64,000 nt of DNA from an uncultured Pseudodesulfovibrio sp. (GTDB lineage: Bacteria > Desulfobacterota > Desulfovibrionia > Desulfovibrionales > Desulfovibrionaceae), in contig NZ_OY760059.1 of the NCBI RefSeq assembly GCF_963662885.1, forward strand, positions 558,001 to 622,000, in the 5' to 3' direction. The notes beneath the pieces were generated by a model, which ran no database searches, was not told the origin of the DNA, and saw only the letters and a list, made by a program, of their open reading frames with translations. Position numbers and translations under genes: made by a program. Below, in pieces: positions 60,438 through 64,000 of this stretch. Numbering within the stretch: position 1 is the first letter of the stretch; each line of letters begins with the position of its first letter.

Positions 60438-61859
60438 ATGTCGCAAGCATCATTCGAGAACATCTGCGTTTTTCACATTCTGGACGGCCTTCGGGAAGGG
60501 TTGTCCCACTTCTCGTCGCCGAGCCGGGTGGCCGTGGTCTATGCCGTGGGCCGGGGTGAACCGCCGCGCATTTGCGACCCGCAGGGATTGCTTGAAGGAC
60601 ATGAGCCCAAGCTTCAGGATTACTTTCTCTATTCGAGCCGTTGGCGGAGCAGGGAAGACATCGAGGGGCTGCACATTCTCAGCCATGAGGAAACGGACCT
60701 GGACCTGTCCGGCATTATCTCACTGGCTGCCCGGTCCAATTCCGTGTGTTACCAGATGTGGTTCACCGAAGAGCACCCGGACATGTGCTCCCTGGGGCCC
60801 ACCCGAAGCTGGCTGGAATATGCGGCGGAAATGTTGTCCCAGCACTTCGCCATCGGCAACGTCATGGGTTTGGACACTGCCGGGTTCATGCTCCAGCACT
60901 GCGCGGTCCATGCCATCCGTGACTTCATCGTGGATGAGCGGTCCCGCCAGGTGGGGCTGGATACCCAGATCCGGGTCTATCCGTTTCTGGACGCCATCCT
61001 GGGCGTGTCGGCCACCAAGGAAGAAGGCGCATCGCCACGGGGCCGTATCGTGGTGGTGGAGCCCAGCGAGCTGGATCAGGTCCGCTTTGTCTGCCGTTTC
61101 CCGCAGGACGAACAGCCCCAGACCGCGAATTTCAAGCATGTGCGCAAGCTGTTGCAGGCCGTGGAGGACTCGGGACGGGTCCTGGTCTCCGACGGCACCT
61201 CGGTGCTGGGCATCGCCATAGGCCCCATGCCGGGTGCGTACCTGGCCGCCCAGTTCTCGGGCTCCTATGGTTTCCTGTGGATCCGCAACCAGCTGGTCTG
61301 CAGCTTTTCCGACGGGCGCTTTCGCTCCTCCAACCTTCGGGCCAACCTGGTCCAACTGGAGGAACAGCTCCTGGAGACGGACATGAGCATGGAGAAGCAG
61401 AATGCCCTGTTCAAGATCGCCTCGACCATGGTCAACAGGGTGCGCGACCGCAAGCACGGCTGCACCGTTGTGGTCGATATGGCTCGCGAACCCATGGTCA
61501 TGTCCGGCCAGCATCTGGAGGAGCCTCTGGATCTGACCAGGACCAGCCAGCTCAAGCTGGCCTGCTCGCTGGCCAAGCTGGACGGGGCCGTGCACATCGG
61601 CCGGGACCTCAAGCTGCACGGCTTTGCCTGCCTCATGGACGGCCGCAGCGTGCCCGGCGAGAACCGGGCGCGGGGAGCGCGTTTCAACTCCGCCCTTCGC
61701 TTTACGGCGGAGCATGAGGATTTGGTGGTCGTGGTTGTTTCGGCGGACCGGCCCGTATCGATCATCAAGGACGGGGTGGAGCTGACCGCTCTGTGCCATT
61801 TCCACCACGTCTGCGGCCTGCGCCGCCCGCCGCTTCTGGCCGAATGGGTCATGAGCTAA
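60438..61859 (+). CDS. DisA-N / diadenylate-cyclase-like protein
   Basis: 473 residues. The C-terminal third resembles a DAC domain (c-di-AMP synthase): D382-G-A-V-H-I (DGA motif), then GARFNSALRFTAEHEDLVVVVV where the RHR motif reads R415-F-N. The first 300 residues are of unknown fold with many cysteines (10, 46, 104, 117, 155). No DNA-binding HhH region as in DisA and no membrane segments. Start at 60438 (GGGAG upstream). Activity is uncertain because of the RHR change. Confidence 0.75.
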   Translation: MSQASFENICVFHILDGLREGLSHFSSPSRVAVVYAVGRGEPPRICDPQGLLEGHEPKLQDYFLYSSRWRSREDIEGLHILSHEETDLDLSGIISLAARSNSVCYQMWFTEEHPDMCSLGPTRSWLEYAAEMLSQHFAIGNVMGLDTAGFMLQHCAVHAIRDFIVDERSRQVGLDTQIRVYPFLDAILGVSATKEEGASPRGRIVVVEPSELDQVRFVCRFPQDEQPQTANFKHVRKLLQAVEDSGRVLVSDGTSVLGIAIGPMPGAYLAAQFSGSYGFLWIRNQLVCSFSDGRFRSSNLRANLVQLEEQLLETDMSMEKQNALFKIASTMVNRVRDRKHGCTVVVDMAREPMVMSGQHLEEPLDLTRTSQLKLACSLAKLDGAVHIGRDLKLHGFACLMDGRSVPGENRARGARFNSALRFTAEHEDLVVVVVSADRPVSIIKDGVELTALCHFHHVCGLRRPPLLAEWVMS

Positions 61860-61878
61860 GGCCGTATTCGGAGTTCTT

Positions 61879-62103
61879 GTGCGCGCCGATTGGATGTCCG
61901 ATCCCATTTTCTGGGTCCTGGCCTTGCCCGCCCTGGCCGTTTCAGGCCTGCTCTTCCAGATGGTTCTCTCCTTGTTCAGTTGCTGCGCGGCCTTCAGGTT
62001 CCGTGGGCGCTCCGTCCAGCTCAAATGGTGGATGATCCCGTCCGTGTCGGTTTTGTGCGGGCTGCTATGGCTCCTGGCGGTACTGTACGTGGTCTTTGCC
62101 TGA
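61879..62103 (+). CDS. Small double-span membrane protein
   Basis: 74 residues from a GTG with CGGAG at good spacing. Two hydrophobic segments (PIFWVLALPALAVSGLLFQ; IPSVSVLCGLLWLLAVLYVVFA) around a basic loop. Family not recognised. It follows the DAC-like gene by 19 bases and is probably in the same transcript. Confidence 0.6.
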   Translation: MRADWMSDPIFWVLALPALAVSGLLFQMVLSLFSCCAAFRFRGRSVQLKWWMIPSVSVLCGLLWLLAVLYVVFA

Positions 62104-62125
62104 ATATACCCATCCTGTGATAATC

Positions 62126-62145
62126 GTTACGATTGTCATCGTAAC
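62126..62145. repeat. Inverted repeat upstream of MCP gene
   Basis: GTTACGAT-TGTC-ATCGTAAC, 8-bp perfect arms. No T-run follows, so it is more likely an operator than a terminator. Confidence 0.5.
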
Positions 62146-62189
62146 AGAAACTCCGTCCAGATGTAACGTCAGTGTGACGCCACTGTAAC
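62140..62189. promoter_or_regulatory. Direct repeats with 11-base period
   Basis: TGTAAC (62162), TGTGAC (62173) and TGTAAC (62184) are exactly 11 bases apart, and CGTAAC at 62140 is in phase (two periods before). Eleven-base direct repeats are the pattern of OmpR/PhoB-type sites. The nearest gene downstream is the MCP at 62282. Confidence 0.5.
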
Positions 62190-62281
62190 AAATCGGGTCG
62201 CCAAAACCGATTCTGCGCGTAGTCTTCCCCCTTCCACAGTACGCATCCGGGCGGCCCGTCTATGCCGCAAGAGGGGGGAAA

Positions 62282-64000
62282 ATGCGACTCAGCCTAAAGA
62301 TGATTCTGTTCTGCCTGCTGGTGGGGATTGTGCCCCTTGCGGGCATGGCGGGCTACAGCCTGCATAACGCCTCGGTGAGCCTGAAAGAGCAGTCCTTCAG
62401 CAAACTGGTCTCGCTCAAGGAGGCCAAGTCACACGAGCTGGACGGGCTGACCGAGCTGTGGAATCGGGATATCACCATGTATTCCGAAGCCAAGTACGTC
62501 TACAGCGCCCTGGTCCGGCTTCGGGACATCATCTTTTACGCGGCCCAACCCGGAAAACCCATGGACCTGACGGACGAGGACTACATCCACGCCCTGAAGC
62601 GGGTAGCCCCGGACTTCGCCCCTTGGGTCAAAGTGCGCGGGTATGCCGATGCCCTGGTCCTGGACGACACCGGACGTATCGTTTTTTCCATGGCCCACGG
62701 CAAGGAACTGGGCGCGGACATCGCCAAGGGACCGCTGGCCAAGAGCCAACTCCTTGGAGCCTGGAAGCGGGCTTTGAAGGGTGAGACCGTGTTCATCGAC
62801 TTCGCGCCCTACGAGCCGATGAACGGGCTGCCCTGCGCGTTCATCGCCGCGCCCATCCGGCGCTACGGCGAGGGCATCGAAGGCGTGGCCATGCTGCGTA
62901 TTCCCATCGAATCCGTGAACACGGTCATGAGCGCCCGGGCGGGCATGGGCGAAACCGGTGAAGCGTATCTGGTGGGCCCTGACGGGCTCATGCGCTCCGA
63001 CCTTCATTCCGACCCAGACGGCCACAGCGTGGTCGCCTCCTTTGCCGATCCTCAGGTCGGGACCATGCATTCCGAGCCCGCGCGCCTTGCCCTGGAAGGG
63101 GAGAGCGGACGGATGGACAGCGTGGATTACCGGGGCCGTGAGGTTCTGGCAGCCTATTCCCCAGTCAAGGTGGGTGACTCTTCCTGGGGTTTGGTGGCCA
63201 AGATCGACTCGTCCGAGGCCATGGACCCGGTTCGCAAGCTCAAGGAAGCGGCCATGGTCGTCAGCGGCGGTTCTGTGGCCGGTATTGTCCTTATCACGCT
63301 GTTTTTCTTGCGCCTTGTCCTGCTCAAACCGCTCAAAGAGTTGCGCGTCTATGCGGGGCGTGTGGCTGAAGGCGACCTGGCTGCCAGGCCTCAGGGACGG
63401 TTCAAGGGAGAACTGGGCGAGGTCACCGAGGCCATCGAGCAGATGGTCCACAATCTGGGAGAGAAGATGGAAGAGGCCGAAGACGCCTCCCGGCTAGCCC
63501 AGACCCGCGCCGCAGAGGCCGAGGCCGCAGTGGTCCGGGCCGAGGGCGAACGCAGGGCGCGCACGGATGCGGCCCGAGCCCAGCGGGAAGGCATGCTCCA
63601 GGCCGCCGGGATGCTCGAGACCGTGGTTTCGGGCATGCGCGAGGCTTCGGCCACGGTGAATCAGGAATCCGACCGGATTATGGAGGGCGCCAACAGCCTG
63701 AGCACCCGCGTCGAGACCACGGCCGCCTCCATGGAGGAACTGGCCGGTTCCATCAGGGCGGTGGCCGATAACGCCGAAACGGCGTCCGCGGACGCGGCCA
63801 ATGCGAAACAGCGCGCCAAGGAGGGGTCCGAGGTGGTCCGGCGAACCGTGGAGTCCATCGGCGACGTCCATGCCATCACCGAGAATCTTCGCGAGCAGGT
63901 AGCCAACCTCGGGGCCAAGGCGGACTCCATCGGCAAGGTCATGAACGTCATTTCCGACATTGCGGACCAGACCAACCTGCTGGCGCTGAACGCGGCCATT
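62282..64000 (+). CDS. Methyl-accepting chemotaxis protein (partial, 3' end outside window)
   Basis: 573 residues visible. A membrane segment near the start, a dCache-type periplasmic sensor (about 30-325; WVKVRGYADALVLDDTGRIVFS, GMGETGEAYLVGPDGLMRSD), a second membrane segment, HAMP, a coiled coil, and the start of the signalling domain ending at the tip sequence DQTNLLALNAAI. The conserved hairpin continues outside the window. GAGGGGGGAAA precedes the ATG. Ligand unknown. Confidence 0.93.
   Translation, partial: MRLSLKMILFCLLVGIVPLAGMAGYSLHNASVSLKEQSFSKLVSLKEAKSHELDGLTELWNRDITMYSEAKYVYSALVRLRDIIFYAAQPGKPMDLTDEDYIHALKRVAPDFAPWVKVRGYADALVLDDTGRIVFSMAHGKELGADIAKGPLAKSQLLGAWKRALKGETVFIDFAPYEPMNGLPCAFIAAPIRRYGEGIEGVAMLRIPIESVNTVMSARAGMGETGEAYLVGPDGLMRSDLHSDPDGHSVVASFADPQVGTMHSEPARLALEGESGRMDSVDYRGREVLAAYSPVKVGDSSWGLVAKIDSSEAMDPVRKLKEAAMVVSGGSVAGIVLITLFFLRLVLLKPLKELRVYAGRVAEGDLAARPQGRFKGELGEVTEAIEQMVHNLGEKMEEAEDASRLAQTRAAEAEAAVVRAEGERRARTDAARAQREGMLQAAGMLETVVSGMREASATVNQESDRIMEGANSLSTRVETTAASMEELAGSIRAVADNAETASADAANAKQRAKEGSEVVRRTVESIGDVHAITENLREQVANLGAKADSIGKVMNVISDIADQTNLLALNAAI

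Noticed and set aside
1..64000. CRISPR array or prophage
   Set aside because: No regularly spaced repeats, integrase, or phage structural genes were seen.

Overview
The window is GC-rich DNA from what looks like a sulfate-reducing member of the Desulfovibrionaceae, most like Pseudodesulfovibrio. This placement is inferred from gene content: LutABC lactate oxidation, hybrid cluster protein, Ptb-Buk, several c-type cytochromes, many sensor kinases and MCPs, and hairpin-rich dispersed repeats of a kind I associate with this family. No rRNA or ribosomal protein gene is present to confirm it.

Layout. 1-1206: argP/argO amino-acid export pair around a large intergenic hairpin. 1284-6997: a Cys-rich small protein, a cereblon-like CULT protein, an HD hydrolase, a YigZ/IMPACT protein, and a LemA/TPM membrane cluster. 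7097-9193: HDOD and CheR. 9299-11805: an IlvN-like ACT protein with Ptb and Buk. 11940-14331: SLC13-type transporter plus a double universal stress protein. 14365-20406: PAS histidine kinase, iron alcohol dehydrogenase, large hybrid kinase. 20488-24614: VOC protein, PhzF, Hcp and an RhtB exporter. 24793-29692: cupin, three HD/EAL signalling proteins, MurI. 29860-32790: lutABC. 32947-42941: two orphan solute-binding proteins, an MCP, a PLD-VTT plus nuclease-like operon, two DJ-1 proteins, a DUF362 ferredoxin-like protein. 43148-47101: MFS transporter, a less GC-rich LysR/AEC pair, tRNA-Glu and tRNA-Lys. 47302-50848: PaaK-like protein, dispersed repeats, BASS transporter, zinc-ribbon protein, Crp/Fnr regulator. 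50988-56215: fumarase, LysE exporter, MocR regulator, PAS kinase. 56366-60167: a three-gene cytochrome operon. 60438-64000: a diadenylate-cyclase-like protein, a small membrane protein and a truncated MCP.

How the genes fit together. LutABC feeds lactate carbon to pyruvate, Ptb-Buk can make ATP from acyl-CoA, and fumarase belongs to C4 metabolism. Hcp and the zinc-ribbon gene have FNR-type boxes at -41.5, and the Crp/Fnr protein encoded beside the second box has the E-x-x-S-R recognition motif expected to read such boxes. Most other genes are sensing or small-molecule export functions.

Most notable: (1) an operon joining a TsdA-like dihaem cytochrome c to a cytochrome-bd-like membrane protein fused to a haem-c domain and to a second membrane dihaem protein; (2) a bacterial CULT protein retaining three tryptophans and four zinc cysteines; (3) a DAC-type c-di-AMP synthase-like protein with an altered RHR motif; (4) a recurring -35/-10/six-base/ATG arrangement that predicts leaderless mRNAs.
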